Shown: one piece after another, positions 8,840 through 17,095 of the stretch | How the letters are laid out: each line of letters begins with the position of its first letter | How positions within the stretch are numbered: position 1 is the stretch's first letter | Assembly: GCA_964507105.1 (NCBI GenBank) | Contig: CAZDOR010000002.1 | Location: 29,133 to 93,132 of the forward strand | Length of the DNA stretch: 64,000 bases | Origin: PWPS01 sp964507105 | Lineage (GTDB): Bacteria > Patescibacteriota > Minisyncoccia > Minisyncoccales > PWPS01 | Reading direction: 5' to 3' | Notes under the pieces: generated by a model | Told to the model about the DNA's origin: nothing | What the model saw: the letters and a program-made list of their open reading frames with translations, nothing else | Database searches by the model: none | Translations under genes and position numbers: made by a program

Positions 8840-8965
8840 CTAATTGTCATCTTCTTCCAACTTCATCGGTTCTCCACAGCAGATTAATTCACCATAGCTC
8901 CCCTCCACAACTTCAACCACGTTTCCACAAATTTCGCATTTGTATTTTTCTCCTTTTTCGGGCAT
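8840..8965 (-). CDS. Desulforedoxin-like miniprotein (41 aa)
   Basis: 41 codons from ATG to TAG. The peptide begins MPEKGEKYKCEICG and ends with LICCGEPMKLEED, the pattern of the desulforedoxin domain found alone or at the N-terminus of desulfoferrodoxin: CxxCG, then a CC pair about 16 residues later. The four Cys should bind one Fe (rubredoxin-type FeS4) or Zn. It is encoded between a membrane coiled-coil gene (3 nt) and the family A membrane protein (5 nt), so it belongs to the operon. Redox or metal function is inferred from the family; no superoxide reductase domain is attached. Confidence 0.8.
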   Translation of the reverse strand: MPEKGEKYKCEICGNVVEVVEGSYGELICCGEPMKLEEDDN

Positions 8966-8968
8966 ATT

Positions 8969-9364
8969 TTATTTTTTTAAATTTATAATTTTCTTTTCGA
9001 CTCTTTTTATTTCTTCTGAAATTTGATTTATTTGTTCTTTTAATTCCTCCTTTGTCTTTTTTTCTCCAAAATACTTATCTTCGATCCTGAAAAATCGGTT
9101 CTCTATTTCCGCATACTCCTCAAAAAGCTCTTCTTTTTTGGAGGAATCGACATCTTCAATTTCGATTAGTCTGTCTCCGAAAGTGACCACTCTTCTCGCC
9201 TTGCCAAGCTCGGATTCCAAGCTAATTTCTTCTTTTTTTTCCGGCTCAAGATCTTTTTTGTTTGCTTTCCGATTAAAAAGAAAAACTAAAGATATTCCGA
9301 TAATTATCAAAAGAGCAATAATGGTTAGCGTTTTTTTGTCTATTTTCTTATTGAATAATATCAC
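8969..9364 (-). CDS. Membrane-anchored coiled-coil protein
   Basis: 131 aa: a lysine-rich N-terminus, one membrane helix at about residues 13-31, then a charged region and a C-terminal coiled coil (ELKEQINQISEEIKRVEKKI). Family not recognised. It follows ftsX by 19 nt and precedes the desulforedoxin gene by 3 nt. Its position after ftsEX could hint at a divisome or envelope role, as coiled-coil partners often act with FtsEX, but this is inference only. Confidence 0.65.
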   Translation of the reverse strand: MILFNKKIDKKTLTIIALLIIIGISLVFLFNRKANKKDLEPEKKEEISLESELGKARRVVTFGDRLIEIEDVDSSKKEELFEEYAEIENRFFRIEDKYFGEKKTKEELKEQINQISEEIKRVEKKIINLKK

Positions 9365-9383
9365 TTCAAAAGCTAAAAATCAA

Positions 9384-10277
9384 TTAAATTTTTAAATACT
9401 TTCCGACGGACAACAAAGAAGAAAGCAAGCTCAACCCGACTGCGGTTGAAAATTGCAAATAGAAAATAAGACTCATGTTTTCAATAATGTGATGTTCCAA
9501 ATCAATACCGAAAACATTGTATCCTTGTGACATTACTCCCGCCAAACCTAATAAAACAATAAGGGAAAGTAAACCGGCAAAAAGCCCCATTATAAATCCC
9601 TGAATCAGGAAGGAGGACCTTATAAATCCGTTGGAAGCCCCTACCAATTTCATAATTCTTATCTCTTGACTCAAACTGTAAATGGATAGTTTTATAACTC
9701 CGAAAACTATAAATACGGAAACCAGGGCAAGCACCCCACCGGCAACAAAAAGAGATCTCCTTATTCGATCAGTTATGGCGAATATCGACTCTATCGCCCC
9801 CTTTCTTCTGTAAAAATCTATTTCATCAATACTTTCGGAATAATTACCTCTCAAATAATCAGCTATTTGCCGATAATGATCAACCCCGTCGGCACTGATT
9901 CGTAGAGATGAAAAAAACGGATTACCGACCTCGTCCAAAGCTTCCATCAAGGTCTCATCATCACCGAAGTTTTCTCTGAAATTTTCCAACGCTTCCGTCC
10001 GAGAAATATAAGAGGTCGACAGCTCGAACTCTTCTTCCAACTCTTCTCTTATGGACATAATCTCTCCTTCCGAAACGGGAGGGTTAAAATAAACACTGAT
10101 ATCCGCTCTCTTCTCCGCTTCCGTAACCATTTCTTCCGAAATTTCACCGGCCAAAAAAAGTGAAGTGGACAAAAAGGAAGTAGCCATTAGGACGATAACT
10201 GCAACGAAGGAAAGCCCACTTGATCTTTTAAAATTTTTCAGGCCGAGCACTATTGATCTTTTTATTGAGATAAACAT
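9384..10277 (-). CDS. ftsX: Cell division protein FtsX
   Basis: About 297 aa. An N-terminal cytoplasmic segment and first membrane helix precede a large extracellular domain (about 45-165) with ADISVYFNPPVSEGEI. Three C-terminal membrane helices follow, with the conserved RIMKLVGASNGFIRSSFLIQ motif near residue 215. FtsX pairs with the ATPase FtsE to activate peptidoglycan hydrolases at the septum. The ATG giving MFISIKRS lies 7 nt after the ftsE stop; an upstream ATG eight codons earlier would overlap ftsE. No Shine-Dalgarno is visible. Confidence 0.92.
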   Translation of the reverse strand: MFISIKRSIVLGLKNFKRSSGLSFVAVIVLMATSFLSTSLFLAGEISEEMVTEAEKRADISVYFNPPVSEGEIMSIREELEEEFELSTSYISRTEALENFRENFGDDETLMEALDEVGNPFFSSLRISADGVDHYRQIADYLRGNYSESIDEIDFYRRKGAIESIFAITDRIRRSLFVAGGVLALVSVFIVFGVIKLSIYSLSQEIRIMKLVGASNGFIRSSFLIQGFIMGLFAGLLSLIVLLGLAGVMSQGYNVFGIDLEHHIIENMSLIFYLQFSTAVGLSLLSSLLSVGKYLKI

Positions 10278-10284
10278 ATTTTTA

Positions 10285-10980
10285 TTACAATCTAAAACCA
10301 CCTTCTTTTTTATCGCTTATTATCTCTTTATCCCGTAGAGTAAGTACTCTTTCTCGTAAGTAATCAACGATATCCTTGTCGTGAGTAGCTAAAAGAACGG
10401 TGGTTCCCGTTTCATTTATCTTTTTTAATAAATCCACTATTTTTCGAGAATGATAGGGATCCAAGTCACCGGTGGGCTCATCAGCCAAAATAACGTCGGG
10501 ATCGTGAATCAGAGCTCTGGCAATAGCTGCTCTCTGTTTTTCACCGCCGGACAACTGGTCGGGAAATTGTTCCGCCTGCTGAGAAAGCCCCACCACCTCC
10601 AAAAGTTCCGGCACGTCCCGCTTAATTTCCTCCGCGGGAGCCCCGATTACTTTTAAGCCGTAAGAAACATTTTCATAAACGGTCCTCGAGGTGAGAAGTT
10701 TGTAATCCTGAAAGATAACCCCCATTCTTCTCCTTATTTTATAAAATTTTCTTTTCGGAATGTCGGACAAGGAAGTTCCGTCAAAAATTATATCCCCTTC
10801 GGTAACACCCTCTTCACCAAGTAAAAGCTTGATCAGAGTTGTTTTGCCCGCACCGGAAGCTCCGACAACGGAGACGAGCTCTCCTTTTTTCACCTGAAAA
10901 GAAACCTCATCCAAAACCACGGTTTCCGTTTTGTTTTTATATGCCGGATAAATTTTGGTAACTTGATCGAATGTTATCAT
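10285..10980 (-). CDS. ftsE: Cell division ATP-binding protein FtsE
   Basis: 231 aa ABC ATPase. Walker A GASGAGKT is at 40-47, the Q-loop is in MGVIFQDYKLL, the ABC signature is LSGGEKQR, Walker B is VILADEPTGDLDP and the H-loop is LLATHD. It forms a complex with FtsX, encoded next, controlling septal wall hydrolysis. The order prfB-ftsE-ftsX is conserved across many bacteria. Seventeen nucleotides separate it from prfB. Confidence 0.95.
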   Translation of the reverse strand: MITFDQVTKIYPAYKNKTETVVLDEVSFQVKKGELVSVVGASGAGKTTLIKLLLGEEGVTEGDIIFDGTSLSDIPKRKFYKIRRRMGVIFQDYKLLTSRTVYENVSYGLKVIGAPAEEIKRDVPELLEVVGLSQQAEQFPDQLSGGEKQRAAIARALIHDPDVILADEPTGDLDPYHSRKIVDLLKKINETGTTVLLATHDKDIVDYLRERVLTLRDKEIISDKKEGGFRL

Positions 10981-10997
10981 TTAATTTAACGACTTAT

Positions 10998-12099
10998 TTA
11001 GTCATCTTCGGAATTCAATTTTATTTGCGCCCGGATGAATTCATTCAATTCCCCCTCCAGAACGGAATCGATATTACTCGTTTCGATTCCGGTCCTCGTA
11101 TCTTTAACCAGTTTATAGGGGTGTAAAACGTAATTCCTGATTTGATTCCCCCAGCTGGCGGAAGATTCATCTCGAACGTTTTCGAGTCTTTTTTTTCTTT
11201 GTTTTTCCTTTAATTCAAAGAGCTTCGATTTCAATATTCCCAGTGCCTCCATCTTGTTTTTTCCTTGACTTCTTTCCGACTGGCAGGAAACGGTTATTTC
11301 CGTGGGTAAGTGTGTTATTCTAACCGCCGTCTCTCTCCTGTTTACGTGTTGCCCTCCGGGTCCGCTGGCTCTGTATGTATCTATCCTCAAATCTTCGTCT
11401 TTTAATTCGATATCGGAACCTTCACTACCCAAATCGGGTAAAACGTCGACCTTGGCGAAAGAGGTGTGTCTGACATCCTTATCGGAAAAGGGAGAGATCC
11501 TGACGAGTCTGTGGACTCCCGATTCTTTTTTCAAAAGACCGAACGCATATTCTCCGGAAACTTTGAAATTAATATGCTTCATGCCCACCCTTCCGTCCGG
11601 ACCACCGGCTTCTCCGTAAGAAACATCCGTTCGCTTTAAATCAAAATCTTTTTTCTCACAATATTTTCCATACATTCTATAGAGCATTGCCACCCAATCC
11701 TCGGCATCCCGACCACCGGCTCCGGAATGTATTTCGATCAAGGCATCTTTTTTGTCCCATTTTCCGGACAGATAAATCATTGTCTCCCTTTCTCGAACCC
11801 GGAACTCCAAATCATCCATATCTTCTTCCAACTCTCTCTTCATTTTCTCGTCCGGATTCAACTCGGATAATTCCTCGATCTCCTCGAGCTTATTTTTAAA
11901 TGATTCTATCACACTAATTTTCTCCTTTAAAGCAGAGATTCTTTTTTTTATGGCTACCGCCTCTTCCCGGTTGTCCCACAGATTGGGATCCTGAGCTTTT
12001 TTCTCCAGCTTTTTCAATTCCTTTTTCTTACTTTTCGGGTCAAAGACAGTCCTCCAAATGGAGGATTTTATCTTTTAATTCTTCTAATTTTTCTCGCAT
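10998..12099 (-). CDS. prfB: Peptide chain release factor 2, made by programmed +1 frameshift
   Basis: 366 aa after frameshifting. A 19-codon leader frame from ATG at 12099 ends CTT-TGA-C; a +1 shift reads CTT-GAC and continues into the main frame (DPKSKKKELKKLEKKAQDPNLWD). The body has the SPF tripeptide that reads UGA/UAA stops and the catalytic GGQ loop (SGPGGQHVNRRET). Low RF2 slows termination at the internal UGA and so raises frameshifting, the classical autoregulation. Presence of RF2 and this UGA shows that UGA is a stop codon here. It lies just after tRNA-Thr and before ftsE. Confidence 0.95.
12040..12065 (-). promoter_or_regulatory. prfB programmed frameshift site with SD-like hairpin
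   Basis: On the minus strand GGAGG is followed by ACTGT, then CTT-TGA-C, matching the RF2 recoding site: internal Shine-Dalgarno, slippery CUU and UGA-C. The SD-like element is also the 3' arm of a perfect 6-bp hairpin, TCCTCC-ATTT-GGAGGA (12050-12065), so its availability may be modulated. The hairpin overlap is unusual compared with the well-known E. coli site. Confidence 0.9.
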
Positions 12100-12121
12100 A
12101 AAATTGGTTTATTTTATCCTG

Positions 12122-12193
12122 AGCCGGAGGCGGGACTCGAACCCGCGACCTACTCTTTACGAGAGAGTCGCTCTTCCTCTGAGCTACTCCGGC
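12122..12193 (-). tRNA. tRNA-Thr (anticodon CGU)
   Basis: A 72-nt cloverleaf on the minus strand. Acceptor GCCGGAG pairs CTCCGGC; the D arm is GCTC/GAGC; anticodon stem ACTCT/AGAGT has loop CTCGTAA giving anticodon CGU; T arm GCGGG/CCCGC has loop TTCGAGT. The discriminator is U and no CCA is encoded. It reads ACG codons. The 5' end is 2 nt after the FtsB-like stop codon and the 3' end 22 nt before prfB, so it seems to be embedded in a polycistronic transcript. Confidence 0.96.
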
Positions 12194-12195
12194 AA

Positions 12196-12564
12196 TCAAT
12201 CGAAGGGGAAATAACTCCTGATTCTTTCCCAGCGCCCCTTTTCCTCTTTTTCTTCCTCTTTTTCTTCTTCTTCGTCTTCGGTGAGTATGATCACCTTTTC
12301 TTCTCCCGGTTTTTTCATCAAAAAATCTTCTCGGAGAATTCTTTCTATATACTCGTCATCATCAACTTGTTCCAGGTTGGCCTTTAAACTTTCTCTTCTT
12401 TCTTCGAAGGCTTTCAATTCGGTCTCCAATTCGCTAATCTTTTGTTTATTTCCTTCCCTCTCCTTGATTATCCTATAATTAAAGGAGGTGAATAAAAAAA
12501 TCAAAACAATTACCAGGGCGAAAACCAGGTAATGGGGAAAATCATTTTTTCTTTTCCGAGCCAT
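12196..12564 (-). CDS. FtsB/DivIC-like septum formation initiator
   Basis: 122 aa. A short basic N-terminus, one membrane helix at about 12-30, a coiled coil (about 33-68) and the conserved DDDEYIERILREDF.MKKPGE.KVI motif identify the FtsB/DivIC family, bitopic divisome proteins that bind FtsL and FtsQ. A long Glu/Lys tail precedes the C-terminal RSYFPFD. It lies between lepA and tRNA-Thr. Confidence 0.85.
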   Translation of the reverse strand: MARKRKNDFPHYLVFALVIVLIFLFTSFNYRIIKEREGNKQKISELETELKAFEERRESLKANLEQVDDDEYIERILREDFLMKKPGEEKVIILTEDEEEEKEEEKEEKGRWERIRSYFPFD

Positions 12565-12598
12565 AACTAATTAATTATAACTTTAAAAGAAAAATCCA

Positions 12599-14371
12599 TC
12601 AATCGTTATCCTTAAAAACTTTGAAAAATACCTCCTGCGGAACGTCAACGGAGCCCTCTTTTCTCATTCTCTTTTTACCTTCTTTTTGCTTTTCCAGCAA
12701 CTTATCTTTTCTGGTTCTGTCACCTCCGTAGAGATCACCGGTCACGTCTTTTCTCATCGCTTTTATCGTTTCTCGAGCAACTATCCTTCCATCCACCTTG
12801 GCCTGTATGGGAACGGGAAACTGTTGCTGAGGAAGAAGGTCTTTTAGTTTTTCGGTCATTTTTCTCCCTTCCCCCTCCGCTTCATCCCTGGAAACTATTT
12901 TGGAGAAAGCTTCTTCGACCTCTTTATTTAAAAGTATCTCCATTTTTGTCAAATCACCTTCTCTATACTCAACAACCTCATATCCGAAAGAAGCATACCC
13001 TCTGGTTGCACTTTTTAAGTTATCATAAAATCCGGTAATCACTTTTCTGAACGGTGCCTCGTAATTAATTACCATACGCTTGGAAGAAGCAAAAAAATCG
13101 GTGTCCAGAAAATTACCTTTGAGCCGACTTAAAACTTCATTAACTCCCCCGATGTATTCTTGGGGAGTTACTATTTCCAAAAGAGCCCAGGGTTCGAACA
13201 CCTTTTCAATTTGATTTCTATCCGGAAAATCAGATGCGGTCTTGACTTCGATTCTCTGTCCGTCCGTTTTCTCCACCTCGTAAGATACGGAAGGAGTCGA
13301 TATTATCAGATCCAGATCATGCTCCTTTTTTAGTCTCTGTGATATTATCTCCACATGTAGAGAACCCAAAAATCCACATCGAAATCCTCTCCCGAAAACC
13401 TGTTTGAATTCAGGGGTGAAAGTAAATGCCGGATCGGAAAGCCTAACCTCTTCGAGCGCCTTTTTGAACTCCGGAAACTGACGGGAATTCTTGGGATAAA
13501 AAGATGTAAAAACGACCGGCTTGGGTTCCCTGTATCCGGGAAGTCCCTCTACTCGAGTTCCCGCTTTTTTGATAGTGTCTCCAACTCTGACTTTATCCAC
13601 ATTTTTAATTCCGGTAGCCACATATCCTATTTCGCCGGCAGATAACTTTTCGGTCGGTTGAAGGCGAGGATTGAAGAAGCCGACCTCTTTGACTTCCCCG
13701 TCCTCATCCACGGCCACCAATTTGATATTCTCACCCTTCTCTATTGAACCTCGAAAAACTCTGATGAAAGCTATTACCCCTTTGTACGGATCCCGCTCGA
13801 AGTCAAAAATAAGAGATTTGAATTCACCTTCTTCTTTTCCGGGAGACGGTATTTTTTCGACTATCCGATCCAATAACTTCTCCACGTTGGTTCCTTCTTT
13901 AGCCGAAATCTTTAATATTTCGCCCCTTTCCACATCGGTTATGGACATTATTTCCTCGGCCGTTTCTTCTATTCTGGCACTGGAAAGATCAATTTTATTC
14001 ACTACGGGAATTATCTTCAAATCATGCTTTTTCGCCATATCCAAAGTGGTGATGGTTTGAGCTTGAACTCCCTTCGTGGCATCGACCAAAAGAATCACCC
14101 CTTCGACCGCCTTCAGGGATCGGGAAACTTCATAGGAAAAATCGATGTGGCCGGGAGTATCTATCATATTTAAAATAGAGTCCTCCCATTTCATCCTGGC
14201 CGGTTGCAATTTAATGGTTATTCCTCTTTCTTTTTCCAATTCCATATTATCCAAAAATCTATCCTCCATATCTCTTCCCGATACGGTTTCCGTAAGTTCC
14301 AAAAACCGATCGGCCAACGTCGATTTTCCGTGATCAATATGTGATATTATTGAAAAATTCCTAATTTTCAT
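12599..14371 (-). CDS. lepA: Elongation factor 4 (LepA)
   Basis: 590 aa translational GTPase. The G1 motif HIDHGKST starts at residue 11, DTPGH is G3 and NKIDL is G4. Domain II, the EF-G-like domains and the LepA-specific C-terminal domain (about 485-590, with GGDRTRKDKLLEKQKEGKKRM) follow. It acts on stalled or assembling ribosomes. Length is normal for the family. Its start overlaps the end of murJ by 11 nt, implying cotranscription. Confidence 0.96.
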   Translation of the reverse strand: MKIRNFSIISHIDHGKSTLADRFLELTETVSGRDMEDRFLDNMELEKERGITIKLQPARMKWEDSILNMIDTPGHIDFSYEVSRSLKAVEGVILLVDATKGVQAQTITTLDMAKKHDLKIIPVVNKIDLSSARIEETAEEIMSITDVERGEILKISAKEGTNVEKLLDRIVEKIPSPGKEEGEFKSLIFDFERDPYKGVIAFIRVFRGSIEKGENIKLVAVDEDGEVKEVGFFNPRLQPTEKLSAGEIGYVATGIKNVDKVRVGDTIKKAGTRVEGLPGYREPKPVVFTSFYPKNSRQFPEFKKALEEVRLSDPAFTFTPEFKQVFGRGFRCGFLGSLHVEIISQRLKKEHDLDLIISTPSVSYEVEKTDGQRIEVKTASDFPDRNQIEKVFEPWALLEIVTPQEYIGGVNEVLSRLKGNFLDTDFFASSKRMVINYEAPFRKVITGFYDNLKSATRGYASFGYEVVEYREGDLTKMEILLNKEVEEAFSKIVSRDEAEGEGRKMTEKLKDLLPQQQFPVPIQAKVDGRIVARETIKAMRKDVTGDLYGGDRTRKDKLLEKQKEGKKRMRKEGSVDVPQEVFFKVFKDND

Positions 14372-15989
14372 AAAACCTGTTAACTATTGCTTTCAATTCC
14401 GGAGACCCGAAAATGTAAGCCGCTAAAAGATAAATCGCTCCGCTGATGGCGGTAACCACCGTCGCCTGAAAAAAAACTCCGAAAAAAGTATCCAAGGGAA
14501 TATACGAAACCACAATCCGTAAAGTCAAAAAAGCTGTCACTGCCATTATTGTCGAAGCCCCCAAAATTCTTATTACGGAATCAAAAATTTCTTTCCCTTT
14601 CAATCCCCCTATTCTGTTTTTTAAAATCCAATACAGGGCCACCAACTGACCGACTATTGAAAAGAAGAAAGCTAACGGAAAAGCAAGGACTTCTATCGTT
14701 TCCAGGCTTTCCAGACGCAAAAAATAAACCAGCCCGCTACGGACCGAACTCGGACTGCGAAGTAAAAACACGAAACTTATTACTAATATCACATTCAGTA
14801 AAACACCCCCTATCGATACATAGACCGGCGTTTTGGTGTCTTGAAATGCAAAATAAGCCCTTATCAAAAGGTGGGTTAAAGCATTTGCAAAAAGTGAAAA
14901 TGCAAAAATACCTAAAGAAGCTGCAGTAAGTCTTGTATCGGTCCAATCGAACCTACCGGTTCCCAATACCAACCTCACCACTTGACCCCTCAATATGAAG
15001 GTCAAAAAGCTTATCGGAATTATGGCAAAAAGTATTTTTCTCGTCGAATTAGAAAAATTATCCAAAAATTCAACCTTTTCTCCATTCGCCAAGTTCTTTG
15101 AAAATCTGGGGAAGGCCGCTACGGCAAAAGACACTCCGATGACTCTGACGGGAAAAGCTTGCAGGTGATCAGCAAAATTGAATATTGAAAGACTGCCGGC
15201 GGCCAAAGTCGATGCAATAGCAGTAATTATAACCATATTTATCTGAGTCGAGGCTTGACCGATCATGCGAGGAATAATCAATTTAGCTATTCTTCTCAGT
15301 TTTTCGCTGGATAAGTTTAAAGTCAGTTCGTAATTGAAGCCCGTCATTCCGATAGCCGGAACCTGAATCAACATATGAGCCAAAGCTCCCAAAACGACAC
15401 CGAAAGCCAGTCCGAAAAGATCAAAAATCGGAACTAAAAAAACTATACCGAAAATAATTCCCAAATTATACAGAACCGGCGCAAGTGCATAGGTTAAAAA
15501 ACGATCAAAATATTTCAAAACGCCGGAAAAAAGACTTGAAACTCCCAAAAATATAGGGCTAAAAAGCATCACCCTGGTCAACATTACGGTCCACTCCTTC
15601 TGAGTGCTACCGAAGCCGGGCGCTATCATTCGGACGACAACCGGCGCAAGTAAAAAAAGTAAAAGTGATAAAAGAGAAAGAGCGATCAATAAAAAGTTAA
15701 GTAAATTATTAACCAACTCCCATCCTTCATCTTCTTCATCTTCAAAAGTTTCCGAAAAGACGGGTAAAAAGGCGGCTACCAGGCCGCCCGTAATGAGAAC
15801 TCCGTAGATAAAATTAGGAATACGAAAAGCGGCAAAATAAATATCCAACTCCGATCCGGCACCGAAAGTTCCGGCCAAAAGTCTGTCCCTAACAAGTCCC
15901 AAAAGAGCACTCGCGGTGCTGGAAACCGCCAATATGACCGCTGAAAAAGTAATGGTTTTCGATTTCGCTCCGAAAATAAAACTGAACAT
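14361..15989 (-). CDS. murJ: Lipid II flippase MurJ (MviN)
   Basis: 542 aa with about 14 membrane helices and the MurJ/MviN pattern: an N-terminal SALLGLVRDRLLAGTFG segment with an Arg-rich loop, FAAFRIPNFIYGVL, and ARG-lined central helices. It flips peptidoglycan lipid II across the cytoplasmic membrane. The start is preceded by AAAGGAC, a weak Shine-Dalgarno. Only 21 nt separate it from the 3' end of rnpB. Confidence 0.93.
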   Translation of the reverse strand: MFSFIFGAKSKTITFSAVILAVSSTASALLGLVRDRLLAGTFGAGSELDIYFAAFRIPNFIYGVLITGGLVAAFLPVFSETFEDEEDEGWELVNNLLNFLLIALSLLSLLLFLLAPVVVRMIAPGFGSTQKEWTVMLTRVMLFSPIFLGVSSLFSGVLKYFDRFLTYALAPVLYNLGIIFGIVFLVPIFDLFGLAFGVVLGALAHMLIQVPAIGMTGFNYELTLNLSSEKLRRIAKLIIPRMIGQASTQINMVIITAIASTLAAGSLSIFNFADHLQAFPVRVIGVSFAVAAFPRFSKNLANGEKVEFLDNFSNSTRKILFAIIPISFLTFILRGQVVRLVLGTGRFDWTDTRLTAASLGIFAFSLFANALTHLLIRAYFAFQDTKTPVYVSIGGVLLNVILVISFVFLLRSPSSVRSGLVYFLRLESLETIEVLAFPLAFFFSIVGQLVALYWILKNRIGGLKGKEIFDSVIRILGASTIMAVTAFLTLRIVVSYIPLDTFFGVFFQATVVTAISGAIYLLAAYIFGSPELKAIVNRFYEN

Positions 15990-16010
15990 GTCCTTTGTTT
16001 GGAAATAAAA

Positions 16011-16324
16011 AACCCAAGCAGGAAATAAGCCGAGTTCTGTCTAAGGGCAATCATTTATCTGGGCTTCGAGTTACCCCGAAGCTCGAGCGGGCTACCAAAG
16101 TTTGCCCTTTCATTCAGGTAGGGATTTAGCCGTTTCATGCTCACCTTTCGATGAGCTTAATCCCTAAGGATTTCTCAAACCTTTCGGCTGAGACGTTTCT
16201 GTTCGCACCCCGCGCCTTGCGACGGATGGGTATTACCCACTACCCTTGTCCCGAAACTCGAGACGGAAAATGCTCGGACTTTCCTCTCCGTAAAACGGAG
16301 CGATCACCTATCCTGCTTGGGTCT
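16011..16324 (-). ncRNA. rnpB: RNase P RNA, bacterial type
   Basis: About 314 nt. The 5' arm GACCCAAGCAGGA pairs with the 3' arm TCCTGCTTGGGTT (helix P1). The universal GAGGAAAGTCCGAGC (P4 strand) follows near the 5' end, and ACAGAACTCGGCTTAT near the 3' end. This is the catalytic RNA that trims tRNA 5' ends. It has its own promoter. The ends are set by the P1 pairing and may be off by a few nucleotides. Confidence 0.95.
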
Positions 16325-16331
16325 ACCCATA

Positions 16332-16360
16332 ATGGTACAAAAAAACACCTTTTTTGTCAA
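16332..16360 (-). promoter_or_regulatory. rnpB promoter
   Basis: TTGACA at 16355-16360 and TACCAT at 16332-16337, with a 17-nt spacer, place the transcription start a few bases before helix P1 of rnpB. It is divergent from the mini-gene promoter 20 nt away. Confidence 0.75.
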
Positions 16361-16379
16361 CTAAAATGAACTTGGGAAT

Positions 16380-16408
16380 TTGACAAAATTAACGAAATGG
16401 ATTATTAT
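16380..16408 (+). promoter_or_regulatory. Promoter of plus-strand mini-gene
   Basis: TTGACA at 16380-16385, a 17-nt spacer and TATTAT at 16403-16408. The predicted start is near 16415, giving a leader of about 20 nt that is essentially just the ribosome binding site. Confidence 0.8.
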
Positions 16409-16433
16409 GGCTACCGCAAAGGGGGTGATCGAT

Positions 16434-16538
16434 TTGACAAAGAGGATTATTGAAAGAAGAAAAGAAAAACAAAGAAAAACCGTAGCACCCGGAAAATATA
16501 CGATAATCATCAAGAAAAAAGAACTGAAAAACAAGTAA
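16434..16538 (+). CDS. 34-aa basic miniprotein
   Basis: 34 codons from TTG (GTG three codons earlier is an alternative). The leader AAGGGGGTGATC matches the extended anti-Shine-Dalgarno complement AAGGAGGTGATC at 11 of 12 positions, with 8 nt from the G-run to the TTG. The peptide is very Lys/Arg rich, with TVAPGKYTIIIKKK in the middle. It has its own promoter and a strong terminator, and lies on the strand opposite to its neighbours. I do not recognise it; a nucleic-acid or ribosome-binding role would fit the charge but is a guess. Confidence 0.72.
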   Translation: MTKRIIERRKEKQRKTVAPGKYTIIIKKKELKNK

Positions 16539-16546
16539 AACAACCG

Positions 16547-16573
16547 CGCAGCCGAAACCGGCTGCGTTTTTTA
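16547..16573 (+). terminator. Terminator of the plus-strand mini-gene
   Basis: An 8-bp GC-rich stem CGCAGCCG/CGGCTGCG with loop AAAC is followed by six T. It lies 8 nt after the mini-gene stop and just past the stop of the minus-strand tRNA-binding protein gene. Confidence 0.9.
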
Positions 16574-16578
16574 TTTTA

Positions 16579-16893
16579 TCAACTGACAGATAATCCGTTC
16601 TCAACTTCGTCATCCACGGTAACCAGCCGAGCTCGTTTTCCGGCCGCCAAAACCATTCCCTCCGATTTCTTTCCGAACATCTCCTTGGGCTCCAAATTAG
16701 CTACTAAGATCACTTTTTCTCCTTTCAGTTCCTCTTTTTCATAAAAATCTTTCAAACCGGCTAAGACTTGTCTTTTTTCACTTCCCAAATCGACAATTAG
16801 CTCATATAAATTGTCCGCTCCGTCTAAATCACTTACTTTTTTAATTTCCCCCACTCTTAAATCGATTTTTTTAAAGTCTTGAAAACTTATCAT
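16579..16893 (-). CDS. tRNA-binding OB-fold protein (MetG C-terminal/CsaA type)
   Basis: 104 aa, a single EMAP-II-like tRNA-binding domain: FKKIDLRVGEI near residue 10, then LVANLEPKEMFGKKSEGMVLAA. The family occurs as the dimerisation domain of methionyl-tRNA synthetase or as stand-alone CsaA/Trbp111-like proteins that bind the tRNA elbow. No synthetase is attached, so it may act in trans on MetRS or as a chaperone. Confidence 0.88.
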   Translation of the reverse strand: MISFQDFKKIDLRVGEIKKVSDLDGADNLYELIVDLGSEKRQVLAGLKDFYEKEELKGEKVILVANLEPKEMFGKKSEGMVLAAGKRARLVTVDDEVENGLSVS

Positions 16894-16906
16894 GAATATT
16901 AAAAAA

Positions 16907-17095
16907 TTAATGGGTTTCTATAAATCGTTCGATTGATCTATCATAACTTTTTTCAACTTCTTCAGAAAAATAACAAGCGGGAAGCTCCCCTTTTTTTCTG
17001 TGATGAGTTATACAATCACAGCAAACACCTTTTCTGGGACACCCCGAATAAGTACAATTACACTCTTTTGAATTTTTTTCTTTTTTACACTTCAT
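16907..17095 (-). CDS. Small cysteine-rich protein (DUF6485-like)
   Basis: 62 aa with eight Cys. The pattern CNCTYSGCPRKGVCCDCI.HHRKKGELPACYF is typical of a small uncharacterised family that I associate with DUF6485; metal binding is likely. The start overlaps the stop of the DUF1460-like gene by 4 nt (ATGA), so the two are translationally coupled. Confidence 0.8.
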   Translation of the reverse strand: MKCKKEKNSKECNCTYSGCPRKGVCCDCITHHRKKGELPACYFSEEVEKSYDRSIERFIETH

